From Anaerolineales bacterium (GTDB lineage Bacteria; Chloroflexota; Anaerolineae; Anaerolineales; UBA4823), in the NCBI GenBank assembly GCA_016932955.1, contig JAFGBV010000081.1, positions 1 to 59,110 of the forward strand: DNA of 59,110 nucleotides. Direction: 5' to 3'. Numbering within the stretch: the stretch's first letter is position 1; every line of letters starts with the position of its first letter. Shown in pieces: positions 1 to 8,632 of the stretch. Both the position numbers and the translations under genes were made by a program. The notes under the pieces are model-generated. The model was given only the letters and a program-made list of their open reading frames with translations. It made no database searches and was not told the DNA's origin.

Positions 1-405
1 CACCCTCGCGGCAACTGCGAGCTCCTCATCGCCGAGTTTGATCATGAGCCGCTTGGCGCGCTGATGGTCTTCACCAGGGGTAAGCGAGCCTGGTATTTCT
101 ACGGTGCCTCCTCAGATCTGCACCGCGACCGCATGCCCAATTATCTATTACAATGGGAGGCCATGCGCTGGGCTCGCAGTCAGGGTTGTACCGAGTATGA
201 CCTGTGGGGTGTACCGGATGCCAACCTGACTACACTCGAAAAACAATTCACCGAGCGCAGCGATGGCCTCTGGGGCGTATATCGCTTCAAGCGCGGCTTC
301 GGCGGCGAGTTGCGTCGCGCCGCCAGCGCATGGGACCGTGTCTACAATTCCCTTCTCTACCGCTTCTATTGCTGGCAAGCGCAACGCAAAAGACAGAGCG
401 AGTGA
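1..405 (+). CDS. FemAB-family aminoacyl/peptidyl transferase, 3' part
   Basis: The reading frame is open from base 1, so the gene begins upstream of the window and only about the last 134 residues are visible. The visible part is the second GNAT-like half of a FemAB/FemX protein. It has the block YGASS, the block MPNYLLQWEAM, and a C-terminal DGLWGVYRFKRGFGG segment. These blocks recur almost unchanged in the next gene, so the two are tandem paralogs. FemAB proteins transfer an amino acid from aminoacyl-tRNA to the lipid II peptide (cell-wall cross-bridge), in the cytoplasm at the membrane face. The substrate here cannot be read from sequence. The next gene starts 3 nt after this stop, so the pair is surely co-transcribed. 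Confidence 0.85.
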   Translation, partial: HPRGNCELLIAEFDHEPLGALMVFTRGKRAWYFYGASSDLHRDRMPNYLLQWEAMRWARSQGCTEYDLWGVPDANLTTLEKQFTERSDGLWGVYRFKRGFGGELRRAASAWDRVYNSLLYRFYCWQAQRKRQSE

Positions 406-408
406 TCA

Positions 409-1554
409 ATGCACGTCTCTCAAACTAAACCCACAGACTGGAATGAGAGGATCGGCTCCCTTCCCGGCGCCCATGTTTTACAAACCGGCCAATGGGCAGC
501 CGTGAAAGAACGCTTTGGGTGGCAGCCTCTCTACGTCACCTGGGAGTCTCCCACACCTGGCAAGAGCACACTCCTGGCAGCCGCCCTGGTTATGCAGCGC
601 ACGCTTCCGGTGGTTGGTTTTGCCGCGCGGATGCGCGTGCTCTACGTTCCAAAAGGCCCCTTGCTGGATTGGGATGATGCATCCCTGAGGCGTATGGTTC
701 TAAACGACCTGCAAAAGCTTGCTCGCCGGCAAGGGGGAATTTTTATCAAGATCGACCCGGATGTGCTGCTGGGCGTTGGTATTCCGGGCAGTGACTCAGC
801 TCAGGAAAACCCATCCGGTCAGCAAGTTGCGGCAGATCTCACAGCCAGGCAGTGGCGCTACTCAGAGGAACAGATACAATTTCGCAATACCGTGTTAATC
901 GACCTGACACCCGATGAGGACACCCTGTTGGCGCAGATGAAACAGAAAACACGTTACAACATCCGCCTGGCAATGCGCAAAGGGGTGAGCGTCCGCCCTG
1001 CCACTCCGGCAGATTTCCACCTTCTCTATCTTCTATATGCACAAACCTCCGTCCGCGATGGCTTCACCATCCGCGAAGAAACCTACTACCAGCATGTCTG
1101 GAGCACCTTCTGGCGCGAGCCCACCGATGCACCCGCCCTTTCGCGCCCCGAAGCTGAAGCGCTCGTGGCAGAGATAGAGGGCGAGCTATCTGCGGGCGTG
1201 GTGATCTTTCGCTTTGCCGGCAAAGCCTGGTACTTGTACGGCATGTCGAGCGAAGCGCACCGCGAGAAAATGCCCAACTACCTGCTGCAGTGGGAAGCCA
1301 TGCGCCGTGCCCGTGCTGTGGGTTGCCGGGTGTATGATCTATGGGGAGCGCCGGAAAATTTTAATGAACAAGATGGCTTATGGGGCGTGTACCGCTTCAA
1401 AGAAGGATTGGGAGGCTCGGTTGTTCGCACGCTGGGTGCCTGGGACCTGCCCACCCAGCCCCTGCTTTACCGTCTCTACACGCACACGTTGCCTCACCTG
1501 CTCGACCTCATGCGCCGCCGGGGCCAGACCAGCACACGCACCAGCCTGGAATAA
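409..1554 (+). CDS. FemAB-family peptidoglycan bridge transferase
   Basis: This 381-residue protein is close to full FemX/FemAB length. It has two GNAT-like halves: residues about 1-190, with the typical KQKTRYNIRLA stretch near 180, and about 190-365, with YGMSSEAHREKMPNYLLQW and DGLWGVYRFKEG. It should transfer an amino acid from a charged tRNA onto the lipid II stem peptide, or act as a related N-acyltransferase. The start ATG lies 3 nt after the preceding paralog's stop and has only a weak GAG-type ribosome site, which suggests translational coupling. The family call is confident. The amino acid donor and exact acceptor are unknown. Confidence 0.87.
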   Translation: MHVSQTKPTDWNERIGSLPGAHVLQTGQWAAVKERFGWQPLYVTWESPTPGKSTLLAAALVMQRTLPVVGFAARMRVLYVPKGPLLDWDDASLRRMVLNDLQKLARRQGGIFIKIDPDVLLGVGIPGSDSAQENPSGQQVAADLTARQWRYSEEQIQFRNTVLIDLTPDEDTLLAQMKQKTRYNIRLAMRKGVSVRPATPADFHLLYLLYAQTSVRDGFTIREETYYQHVWSTFWREPTDAPALSRPEAEALVAEIEGELSAGVVIFRFAGKAWYLYGMSSEAHREKMPNYLLQWEAMRRARAVGCRVYDLWGAPENFNEQDGLWGVYRFKEGLGGSVVRTLGAWDLPTQPLLYRLYTHTLPHLLDLMRRRGQTSTRTSLE

Positions 1555-1578
1555 CCAGCCAACCGAGAGGAGATTTTT

Positions 1579-2550
1579 ATGAAACAACTGCCACGCCTTC
1601 GATTTGCCCACCTTCCTACCCCCGTTGAACACCTGCCGCGCCTTTCTGCTGACCTGCAAGGGCCGCGTTTGTTAATTAAGCGCGATGACCAGACCGGCCT
1701 CGCCCTGGGGGGGAACAAAGCGCGTAAACTGGAATTCCTCGTCGCAGAGGCTCAGGCAAATGGCGCACGCGCCTTAATCACAACAGGCGCCATTCAGTCG
1801 AACCATTGCCGCCAGACTGCGGCAGCCGCTCGACGCTTTGGCCTGGATTGTATCCTGGTCTTAGTAGGCACTCAACCTGCTCAGCCAACTGCAAACCTGT
1901 TACTGGATCAACTATTAGGCGCAGAGATTGTCTGGACAGACCATCCCCACCGCGACGATATTCTGAAAGCCACCTTTGACCAGGCCTGGGCTGATGGGCG
2001 CCGCCCCTATCTGGTGCCATATGGTGGTTCCAGCCCCACCGGCGCAGCTGCTTATGCCTTTGCCATTCAAGAGTTGCTCGATCAAGGAGTACGGCCCGAT
2101 TGGATCCTATTTGCTTCATCATCGGGCGGCACGCAGGCAGGCATGGTGCTGGGTGCGCGTTTGTTCGGCTACCAGGGCAAGCTGTTGGGAATTAGTGTGG
2201 ACGAGAAAAGCAATATCTTACAAGCACGGGTGTCTGAGCTGGCAACTGCCACCGCTGACCGCCTGGGCGAAACATTGAACTTTACGCCGGATGAGATTCT
2301 AACCAACGATGGTTTTCTCGGTGGTGGTTATGGCGTGATGGGCCAACCCGAGCGTGAAGCGATCCAGTTATTTGCCAAAAGCGAGGCAATTCTCCTTGAT
2401 CCTGTGTATACTGGGCGCGCCGCAGCCGGCTTGATCAGCCTGATACATCAAGGATTCTTCCCCAGCGAGCAAACCGTGCTGTTCTGGCACACTGGCGGGA
2501 CGCCAGCATTGTTTGCCGACCGCTACACCAATGTCATCCAAGGCACATGA
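1579..2550 (+). CDS. D-cysteine desulfhydrase / ACC deaminase-like PLP enzyme
   Basis: This 323-residue protein belongs to the tryptophan-synthase-beta-like (fold type II) PLP superfamily. Lys47 in GGNKARKLEF is the expected PLP Schiff-base lysine. QSNH (about residues 74-77) and a SSGGTQAG phosphate loop near 180 match the D-cysteine desulfhydrase/1-aminocyclopropane-1-carboxylate deaminase group. The likely reaction is beta-elimination of D-cysteine to pyruvate, sulfide and ammonia. ACC deaminase cannot be excluded, but the length and motifs fit DcyD better. A strong GAGGAG site precedes the ATG, and the gene follows the FemAB pair by 24 nt in the same direction. A D-amino-acid enzyme beside wall-modifying transferases is suggestive but not proof of a shared role. 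Confidence 0.85.
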   Translation: MKQLPRLRFAHLPTPVEHLPRLSADLQGPRLLIKRDDQTGLALGGNKARKLEFLVAEAQANGARALITTGAIQSNHCRQTAAAARRFGLDCILVLVGTQPAQPTANLLLDQLLGAEIVWTDHPHRDDILKATFDQAWADGRRPYLVPYGGSSPTGAAAYAFAIQELLDQGVRPDWILFASSSGGTQAGMVLGARLFGYQGKLLGISVDEKSNILQARVSELATATADRLGETLNFTPDEILTNDGFLGGGYGVMGQPEREAIQLFAKSEAILLDPVYTGRAAAGLISLIHQGFFPSEQTVLFWHTGGTPALFADRYTNVIQGT

Positions 2551-2559
2551 AGAGTCCGC

Positions 2560-4278
2560 TCAGGCCAGGTCTAAAACCTCATACACCGTAATGGGAACGG
2601 TTTTACCCTTTGCCTGGATGGGATTTATTGGCCGCGCCACCACCCGATCAGAAACTAGTGCATAGGATACCGCGCTGATCAACACCTGCCCTGCAGAGGC
2701 ATTCTCCTGAATGCGCTTGGCTGTGTTGACACTGTCTCCGATGGCAGTGTATTCCAGTTGCTTCTCCGTGCCCACTAGTCCTAATACTGCGTCGCCATAG
2801 TGAATACCCACACCAAAAGAGAGGCGATACTCGGGTGGGAATTCAGCATGCAACGCATTGATCGCATTGCGAATTCCCAACGCCGCGCGCACAGCCTGCA
2901 TGGCATGATCTGGCTGCGGGATGGGCGCGTTGAACCACGCCATCACAGCATCGCCCAGGAATTTATCGATCGTGCCATCCTCATCCAGCACAGCATCTGC
3001 CGCCGCTGCCAGATAGCGGTTGAGCACAGAAACCAGTTGTTCTGGGTTTAACCGTTCGCTGAAGGTAGTGAAGCCGCGAATATCGGCAAACAGGGTAGTA
3101 ATCCCCAGCCGTTTGCCGCCCAACTGCAGTGAATCAGGATCAAGTTGCGAAATCACTTTGGGAGAAACCATCCGCTCCAGCAGGCGCCTTTGCGCCTCGA
3201 GCCGCTTTTTCTCTGTTAGATCATCCAATACAATCGCAACACCCTGAGTTTCCTGGGTAGCATCTTTCAAAGGGGATAAATTGAAACTGAGATTGACCTG
3301 CCCGCGCACGGGTAGGACCGATTTGAATTCCAAGCCCACCATCGGTTGGTCGTTCTGAAGCACCATCTTGATATACGGAGCGAGATCCTCGGCAATTGGC
3401 GATAAAGCCTCGTTGAGATGATGCCCTACCAGGTCAGCGCTGGTATGTCCCAGGATCGTTTCAGCCGCACGGTTGCATAACAGGATCTGGTCTTCAATGT
3501 CAGCTGTGATCACACCGCTGGCAATAGAGGCAAAAACGTTATCCATCAGACTCTTCAACTCTGTTACCTCTGCCAGGGTGCGGCGCACGGATTCAAACAA
3601 GCGAGCGTTCTCAATCGCCACTGCCGCCTGGTCGCTAAATGCGATCAGCAGATCTCTTTCGGCATCGCTAAAAAGCCCGGTGCGAATCCGGTTATCGGTA
3701 TAGATCACACCCGTAACCACCCCTTTCACCCGCAGAGGCACGCAGAGGATAGATCGCAAGTTATATGCGATGATGCTCTCTTGAGCGCCGAAACGAGGGT
3801 CCTCCTGTGCATTAGTGGTCAACACAGGTTGCCCCTCGCTGACCACCCGGTTGACCACTGTACTGCTGATAGCGAACTCAGACGGATCAATCGATTCTTT
3901 TTCCCAGTTGCGCGCAATCCGCGATGTGAGCTCGCCAGTCTCATCACGAAGCATCAAAAAACCACGCTCTGCACCTGTCAGGCGTACGATTGTATCCATC
4001 ACAATGCGCAGCACCTCACTCAACTCCAGGGATGAGTTGATCACCTGTCCAATCTCAGCCAGCGCATGCATGTTCTTAAGATCATCCTCATTGCGTGCCA
4101 CTTGCCTTCCCAACCGGGTGAGGCTGCCGGATAATTGCACCAAGCATTGGTTAGCGCGTGTAGGGATTGCCACGCTGCTGCGGTGTAATTCATCTTGAAC
4201 CTGGTCCGCCAACTGGCTCAGGCGCGAAACCTGCTGGCTGAGATCGAGCGTGATAATCGTGGTTGGCTCATCGGTCAT
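2560..4278 (-). CDS. GAF-PAS class III adenylate cyclase
   Basis: This 572-residue cytoplasmic sensor cyclase has a short coiled-coil N-terminus, then GAF (about 75-235), PAS (about 245-365) and a class III nucleotidyl cyclase domain (about 385-570). Both metal aspartates are present (in FADIRGFT and KFLGDAV), as are the purine-specifying Lys (TIDKF), the Thr of EYTAIGD, and the transition-state Asn and Arg in GDSVNTAKR. An active, ATP-specific enzyme making cAMP is therefore likely. The ATG at 4278 is preferred to an upstream in-frame TTG at 4293 because GAGGG lies 5 nt before it. It converges on the desulfhydrase gene with only 9 nt between stops. Confidence 0.88.
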   Translation of the reverse strand: MTDEPTTIITLDLSQQVSRLSQLADQVQDELHRSSVAIPTRANQCLVQLSGSLTRLGRQVARNEDDLKNMHALAEIGQVINSSLELSEVLRIVMDTIVRLTGAERGFLMLRDETGELTSRIARNWEKESIDPSEFAISSTVVNRVVSEGQPVLTTNAQEDPRFGAQESIIAYNLRSILCVPLRVKGVVTGVIYTDNRIRTGLFSDAERDLLIAFSDQAAVAIENARLFESVRRTLAEVTELKSLMDNVFASIASGVITADIEDQILLCNRAAETILGHTSADLVGHHLNEALSPIAEDLAPYIKMVLQNDQPMVGLEFKSVLPVRGQVNLSFNLSPLKDATQETQGVAIVLDDLTEKKRLEAQRRLLERMVSPKVISQLDPDSLQLGGKRLGITTLFADIRGFTTFSERLNPEQLVSVLNRYLAAAADAVLDEDGTIDKFLGDAVMAWFNAPIPQPDHAMQAVRAALGIRNAINALHAEFPPEYRLSFGVGIHYGDAVLGLVGTEKQLEYTAIGDSVNTAKRIQENASAGQVLISAVSYALVSDRVVARPINPIQAKGKTVPITVYEVLDLA

Positions 4279-4337
4279 AGAAACCCTCGTCAATCAGTAT
4301 CGGCTGCTGTTCGGATCCATTATTCACTACAGGGGAA

Positions 4338-4343
4338 ATTATA
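4338..4343 (-). promoter_or_regulatory. Putative -10 box of the GAF-PAS cyclase gene
   Basis: The minus strand reads TATAAT about 60 nt upstream of the cyclase ATG at 4278. No good -35 box is visible at the usual distance. It lies between the cyclase gene and the DUF11 remnant. Confidence 0.4.
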
Positions 4344-4361
4344 CGGCATTTTGGCGCATTT

Positions 4362-4560
4362 TCATGTCGAATCCATATCATTGCTGGCGTCGGTACCGTC
4401 ATCGTTGCCGCTCACAGTGATGGCTCCGGAAGCTTCATCGCAGCCTGCGCTGGCGGAGACAAAGTCGACCCCGGCAGGCAAGGTATCGACGAAGACCGCG
4501 AGAAATATCCCACTCAGCCCACAAGCCGCCGTGTGGGTCGAATTGCATACCTGGGATTAA
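4362..4560 (-). pseudogene. Remnant of a DUF11-type secreted/surface protein
   Basis: No intact gene occupies the 305-nt gap between the cyclase and the transglutaminase. One minus-strand frame, ending in TGA at 4362, reads VDTLPAGVDFVSASAG followed by CDEASGAITVSGN. This closely resembles the DUF11 (conserved repeat domain) strand of Gram-positive and Chloroflexi surface proteins. No start codon with a ribosome site and no rest of the domain are present, so I read it as the surviving tail of a deleted gene. The match was made by eye only. The same DNA is open on the plus strand, but that translation resembles nothing known. Confidence 0.45.
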
Positions 4561-4583
4561 GAAGGCATGATTTTAGGGGGCTG

Positions 4584-6986
4584 TTAACCCAGATTTTCGA
4601 AGGCACGCTTCAATTTATCAATCCAGCGTTTTGCCCTCTCGCGGCGTGAGAGACGGCGGATTTCATGACCGGCTTGCTGCGCTGCATGGAGATCCCCCGC
4701 CCGGTGGCTATAGGTTTCTTTATGGTATTCTTCCAGCAAAACATTCGTCGGCGCAATTGCTTCGGGTAGCAGCGCCGCTAGCTTGCCTGCCCGTTCGGCT
4801 GGTGTGTCAGGGAACAAGGGCTTTTCGCCCAGGCGATGCAATGCGCGATTGATCTCCTGGTAAGCCCGTGACAGGGGCGGCAAAGAGGCATAGCTGGCTA
4901 GGTCGCTTAAGAATGCCGGGGGCTTTATCCCTAGCCTCATCAAAACCTGCTCCATGCGGACCGGTGCTGTGATTACCAGCTTTTCCATGAAAGGCAGAAC
5001 CCGCGCTCCATTGCGCACACGCCAATATACATAACCCACCAAAAGCAATCCCAGAAGCCAGATTGCTAGTCGCACAACCTGCATAACCGTTATTTCTTGC
5101 GTAGGTTGTGAAACATCGTCGTCCAGCGTGTCCATCCCTTCGGGGGGAACAATATCCTCCATTTGGGGTATATCGCGCGGTATATTTGCATATGGATCCC
5201 CCTCTTGGCGGTCAGCGCCGCGTGGGCGAACCAATTCCTCCTGCCCAGAAGTCGGTTCAAACTCCACCCAGCCAATATTAGGAAAATACACTTCGGGCCA
5301 AGCATGTGCATTGCGCTGGCGTATAATATAATGGTCACCGCTTGCATCGCTGCCGATCTTCTCTCCCTGTGCAAAGCCAACCGCAATCCGAGCTGGAATC
5401 CCCAGGGCACGCAAGAGGACTACCTCAGCCGAGGCCGAATAATTACAAAAGCCGCGCTGCAGATCAAACAGGAACCAATCGACACGGTCCTGGTCCGGTG
5501 GCGCCTGCGGCACGGTTTCAGCATATTCGATATTCTTGCGCAGATAAGCGGTGACTGCTTCAGTAATGTCATAGGGGTTATCCAAACCTTCGGCAATGCT
5601 GTTCGCCAGTTCAATCGTTCGCGGGGTGATGGTATCAGGCAATTGCAGGTAGCGTTGTAAAACCCAATCAGGGTACTCACTGCCGGCCTCACGCAACTGG
5701 TTGATCGTCACCGTACTCAAGGACGAGCGCACCGTATAGACTTCCCCCGCCCGGATGTATTCATCCGCCTCGATCGAAACCAGGTCAACCTCACCTCCAG
5801 TGCCATAGCCCACCGCACCCTGCGATGGGCGGCTGATCCACAATGGTTGTGGCGCAACATACAGAATTGAGATCGCATAACGTGGTAAAAACGTGAACTC
5901 TCCAACCCTGCGCACGTCACTGCCAGGCAGCTCAAGATCAAGCTGTTCTGGGCCTAGCAGGTAGGGAGCTTTGAGGTTGGCAAACCATTGCTCCCCATCG
6001 TAATAACCATATACACGCCCTCGCCAGTAATAGCGCGACACGGCAGGGATGCGCGGGGCAGTGATCTCTAAGATGATCTCGTTCGTCAGCAGGTTTCCGC
6101 TACCCAGGGCAAGCGTTTCATCATAGTAATCGACTACAAAACCCACCTCTGCCTGCAGTGCCGCAAAAGCATAGCTCATGCGCTCCTTGAAGTCGATCCA
6201 GGGTTGACTGACAGACTGCCACAGGCGCGCCGCCGGGTCAAAACGCCCCACGAGTACCGGCGTATTCCATGCCAGAAGTACAAACGCCATTGCCAACAGT
6301 GTAGTGAAGCGGATCCAGTCAAATCCGGCATCCGCTGGCAAATGCATGTGCTCTTTCTCCCAGTGGCGCACGTTCTTCAGGTAATTTATCCGGGCAATAA
6401 GCAACAAGGAAAAAAACAAGTAAAACGCCAGGTACCAGGTGCGCCTTACCAGCAGTGAGTCAAAAGAATGAATGATCAGCACCACCAGGCCGCCAGGCAA
6501 GACTACCCACCAGCTATGTCCGTGCCGTGTCAGCAGGTAACCCGCAAACAAACCCAATGCCCAGAACAGGCAAGCCATCAGAAAGAGAAAAAGGATATTA
6601 TCCGTGATTGGCTTGCGAGTGAGCAAGGCGCTCACAACCATTTCCAGCCGCCCAAACATGCTCAGCAGGCGTTCCTCCCAGGCAGTGTGCATACCTGCCC
6701 ACAGGCTCACCCCTAACTGCCAGGGAATGACATAGCAGCCATACAAAAAAGCCAACAGGCCGCTTACGCGGTGTGAAAAGCGGCTGTAGCCCAGTACCAT
6801 CCCCAAGATTCCCCCCAGCAAGACCGTCGTCTCCACTACTTCGAGGTCTTCTGTCCAATCCGTCGCGTCCAGGCGCAGCCCGGCTGTTATCAGCGCCGCC
6901 AGGAGAAGCACTGCCGACAGTGCATCCCACCAGCGATTCCGATTAGGAGATTTGTTTTCAGTTTTCGAACTATATAAAGTAAACAT
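4584..6986 (-). CDS. Transglutaminase-like membrane protein (DUF3488 type)
   Basis: This 800-residue protein has about six hydrophobic segments in residues 20-245. A large extracytoplasmic region follows, with a transglutaminase-like core (about 460-590), another membrane segment near 635-655 and a cytoplasmic DUF4129-like tail. Catalytic Cys514 (RGFCNYS) and His561 (NAHAW) are in place. The third position is Glu577 in EFEPT, a common variant of the usual Asp. The family (TgpA-like) is often genetically linked to DUF58 and MoxR proteins, and its physiological substrate is unclear. Here it stands alone downstream of an exported protein gene (36-nt gap). A full paralog with its DUF58 partner sits at 54720-58390. 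Confidence 0.88.
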   Translation of the reverse strand: MFTLYSSKTENKSPNRNRWWDALSAVLLLAALITAGLRLDATDWTEDLEVVETTVLLGGILGMVLGYSRFSHRVSGLLAFLYGCYVIPWQLGVSLWAGMHTAWEERLLSMFGRLEMVVSALLTRKPITDNILFLFLMACLFWALGLFAGYLLTRHGHSWWVVLPGGLVVLIIHSFDSLLVRRTWYLAFYLFFSLLLIARINYLKNVRHWEKEHMHLPADAGFDWIRFTTLLAMAFVLLAWNTPVLVGRFDPAARLWQSVSQPWIDFKERMSYAFAALQAEVGFVVDYYDETLALGSGNLLTNEIILEITAPRIPAVSRYYWRGRVYGYYDGEQWFANLKAPYLLGPEQLDLELPGSDVRRVGEFTFLPRYAISILYVAPQPLWISRPSQGAVGYGTGGEVDLVSIEADEYIRAGEVYTVRSSLSTVTINQLREAGSEYPDWVLQRYLQLPDTITPRTIELANSIAEGLDNPYDITEAVTAYLRKNIEYAETVPQAPPDQDRVDWFLFDLQRGFCNYSASAEVVLLRALGIPARIAVGFAQGEKIGSDASGDHYIIRQRNAHAWPEVYFPNIGWVEFEPTSGQEELVRPRGADRQEGDPYANIPRDIPQMEDIVPPEGMDTLDDDVSQPTQEITVMQVVRLAIWLLGLLLVGYVYWRVRNGARVLPFMEKLVITAPVRMEQVLMRLGIKPPAFLSDLASYASLPPLSRAYQEINRALHRLGEKPLFPDTPAERAGKLAALLPEAIAPTNVLLEEYHKETYSHRAGDLHAAQQAGHEIRRLSRRERAKRWIDKLKRAFENLG

Positions 6987-7022
6987 GGCTCTATTTGATT
7001 ACCGCTGAGGTGTCGGATGGGT

Positions 7023-8471
7023 TCACTGGCTGCGCAGGTGGCTGCCTCTGCGGCGCCACCCCATCCAATAGCCAAGCAGGTAGATTGCCAATCCCGATGC
7101 CACCAGCGCCAGGATGACCACACCCCCGATCAACGGCGCCTCCAGCCCAACCAGCGTTGTTGAGGTTGGCGACGGCACAGGGTGGAATATCGTAGGAGAA
7201 GGTGTGGGGGAGGCTAAACGTGTTGAGGTCACTGTTGGGCTTGGCACAGGCGTGTTGGATACTGTAGGCGTAGCAGATACCACCGGGGTATAGGTTGGTA
7301 TAGGAGTATTCTTCGGAGTGGGCGAAGGCTGCGCGGTAGGCGTAACCCCCGGTGGCAGCAGCACAAAATCCGGGTAGTTGGTTTCCAACTCGCTCAGCAC
7401 ATACAGAAATACATCATCATTTTCATCCAATGCCATGCCAGCGCTCAACGCCTGCAGCAGCGGTTGAAGTCTCTCATCCACAGCCGATTCCGGCAAATCG
7501 GAAGAAACCTGAGCCCAGTACCACGAAACCAAACTACGCTGGGCTGGCAGGGATTGGGGGTCAAGCGCCACCGCCTCAAGGTAAGCCTGTTCGCAAAGCG
7601 CCTGCAGGTGAATACCAGCGGGGTCATCACGCAGGCCGCGGCTGGCCTCCAGGCTCAAGCGATAAGCATCCCCTAAGCCCAGCCACAATCCGGCATTATA
7701 CGGACCAGATACCAGATCTTCCTGCACTGTCAATAATGCTTGCCAGGTCTGAGGTTGAACAAGGTACACTTCCCAATCATCCACCACTGGGTCTTCTGGC
7801 TCCATGTTTTCCCACATCCATCGCACCTCGTTCTCCACAAAAGCGCCGCCAGGGGTAGACCAGTCAAGGATCACATTCTCTGTATTGGCAGTGTAAGGCA
7901 GGCGCAGAATCAACTCAGCTCGAGCAATCACATCATACCAGCCCCCGCCAGTCACAAAGATATAAGGGTAGGCTGTTACAGCCTCCGGGTCGCGTGGCTC
8001 CTGGATGTAATTCACCTCAATCAACACATCCTCTGCCGCCGGGAAGCTCACCTCAAAAACCGCCCAATCCACATTCCCGGCTTCACCAGCCTGGATCGTT
8101 TCCACCTCTGTACCCGCTCGTCTGCCGTTCACCGTTACAGTCAGATCTTGGATGCGCTCATAATCTCCATCCCCAACGCCATAGGGATTGGTCAGAGGAA
8201 AGCGCACATCGAGCTGCTCTTCCTGCTCGCCCTGATTGCGCATCGTATAAATGGCGGTCACATTGGCTTTTACACCATCCGACCACGGCGCGCGAAAATC
8301 AACCACCACCCTCTCCGTCTGCATCTGCACCCGTGTCGTCTCGTCCCCCGGGCTGATGCTACCGCCCGATGGCGATGGCGGCGCATTATCCGCCTGTGCA
8401 ATTGAAAACCGCGCCAGCAACGCAAATAGCATCGCTCCGATGATCGTCAGTCTGATGATCCGCTCTCGCAC
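7023..8471 (-). CDS. Exported protein with C-terminal membrane anchor and P/T-rich linker
   Basis: I start this 482-residue protein at the GTG at 8471 because GGGAGG lies 5 nt upstream. The longer in-frame extension to 8615 has no ribosome site. An N-terminal signal peptide ends near AQA (about residue 27). A beta-rich extracellular region (about 35-240) follows, then a helical, TPR-like region (about 260-370). After that come about 65 residues rich in TPxPTxTP and a C-terminal transmembrane helix with a basic tail (WRRRGSHLR). I do not recognise the family. The architecture suggests a domain displayed outside the membrane on a stalk. It is probably co-transcribed with the transglutaminase gene 36 nt downstream. 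Confidence 0.75.
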   Translation of the reverse strand: MRERIIRLTIIGAMLFALLARFSIAQADNAPPSPSGGSISPGDETTRVQMQTERVVVDFRAPWSDGVKANVTAIYTMRNQGEQEEQLDVRFPLTNPYGVGDGDYERIQDLTVTVNGRRAGTEVETIQAGEAGNVDWAVFEVSFPAAEDVLIEVNYIQEPRDPEAVTAYPYIFVTGGGWYDVIARAELILRLPYTANTENVILDWSTPGGAFVENEVRWMWENMEPEDPVVDDWEVYLVQPQTWQALLTVQEDLVSGPYNAGLWLGLGDAYRLSLEASRGLRDDPAGIHLQALCEQAYLEAVALDPQSLPAQRSLVSWYWAQVSSDLPESAVDERLQPLLQALSAGMALDENDDVFLYVLSELETNYPDFVLLPPGVTPTAQPSPTPKNTPIPTYTPVVSATPTVSNTPVPSPTVTSTRLASPTPSPTIFHPVPSPTSTTLVGLEAPLIGGVVILALVASGLAIYLLGYWMGWRRRGSHLRSQ

Positions 8472-8632
8472 ACCAGCCTCCCAACTATACACAGACACGA
8501 ACGCGGGATAAGCAAATACAACAACCTCGAACGAACGGCATAAAGCAATTATAACCGCTGCTGATTTAGAATTAACAATGGGGTATGTGCGCAATGACCA
8601 CGCCACACACCCCACTGTAGAGCGAAAACAGT

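Noticed and set aside
4195..4560. 121-codon plus-strand frame over the DUF11 remnant
   Set aside because: It begins inside the cyclase gene antisense and has no ribosome site. The opposite strand gives the recognisable DUF11 match.
7023..8615. 530-residue start for the exported protein
   Set aside because: The extension lacks a ribosome site, while a GTG at 8471 with GGGAGG sits directly before the signal peptide.
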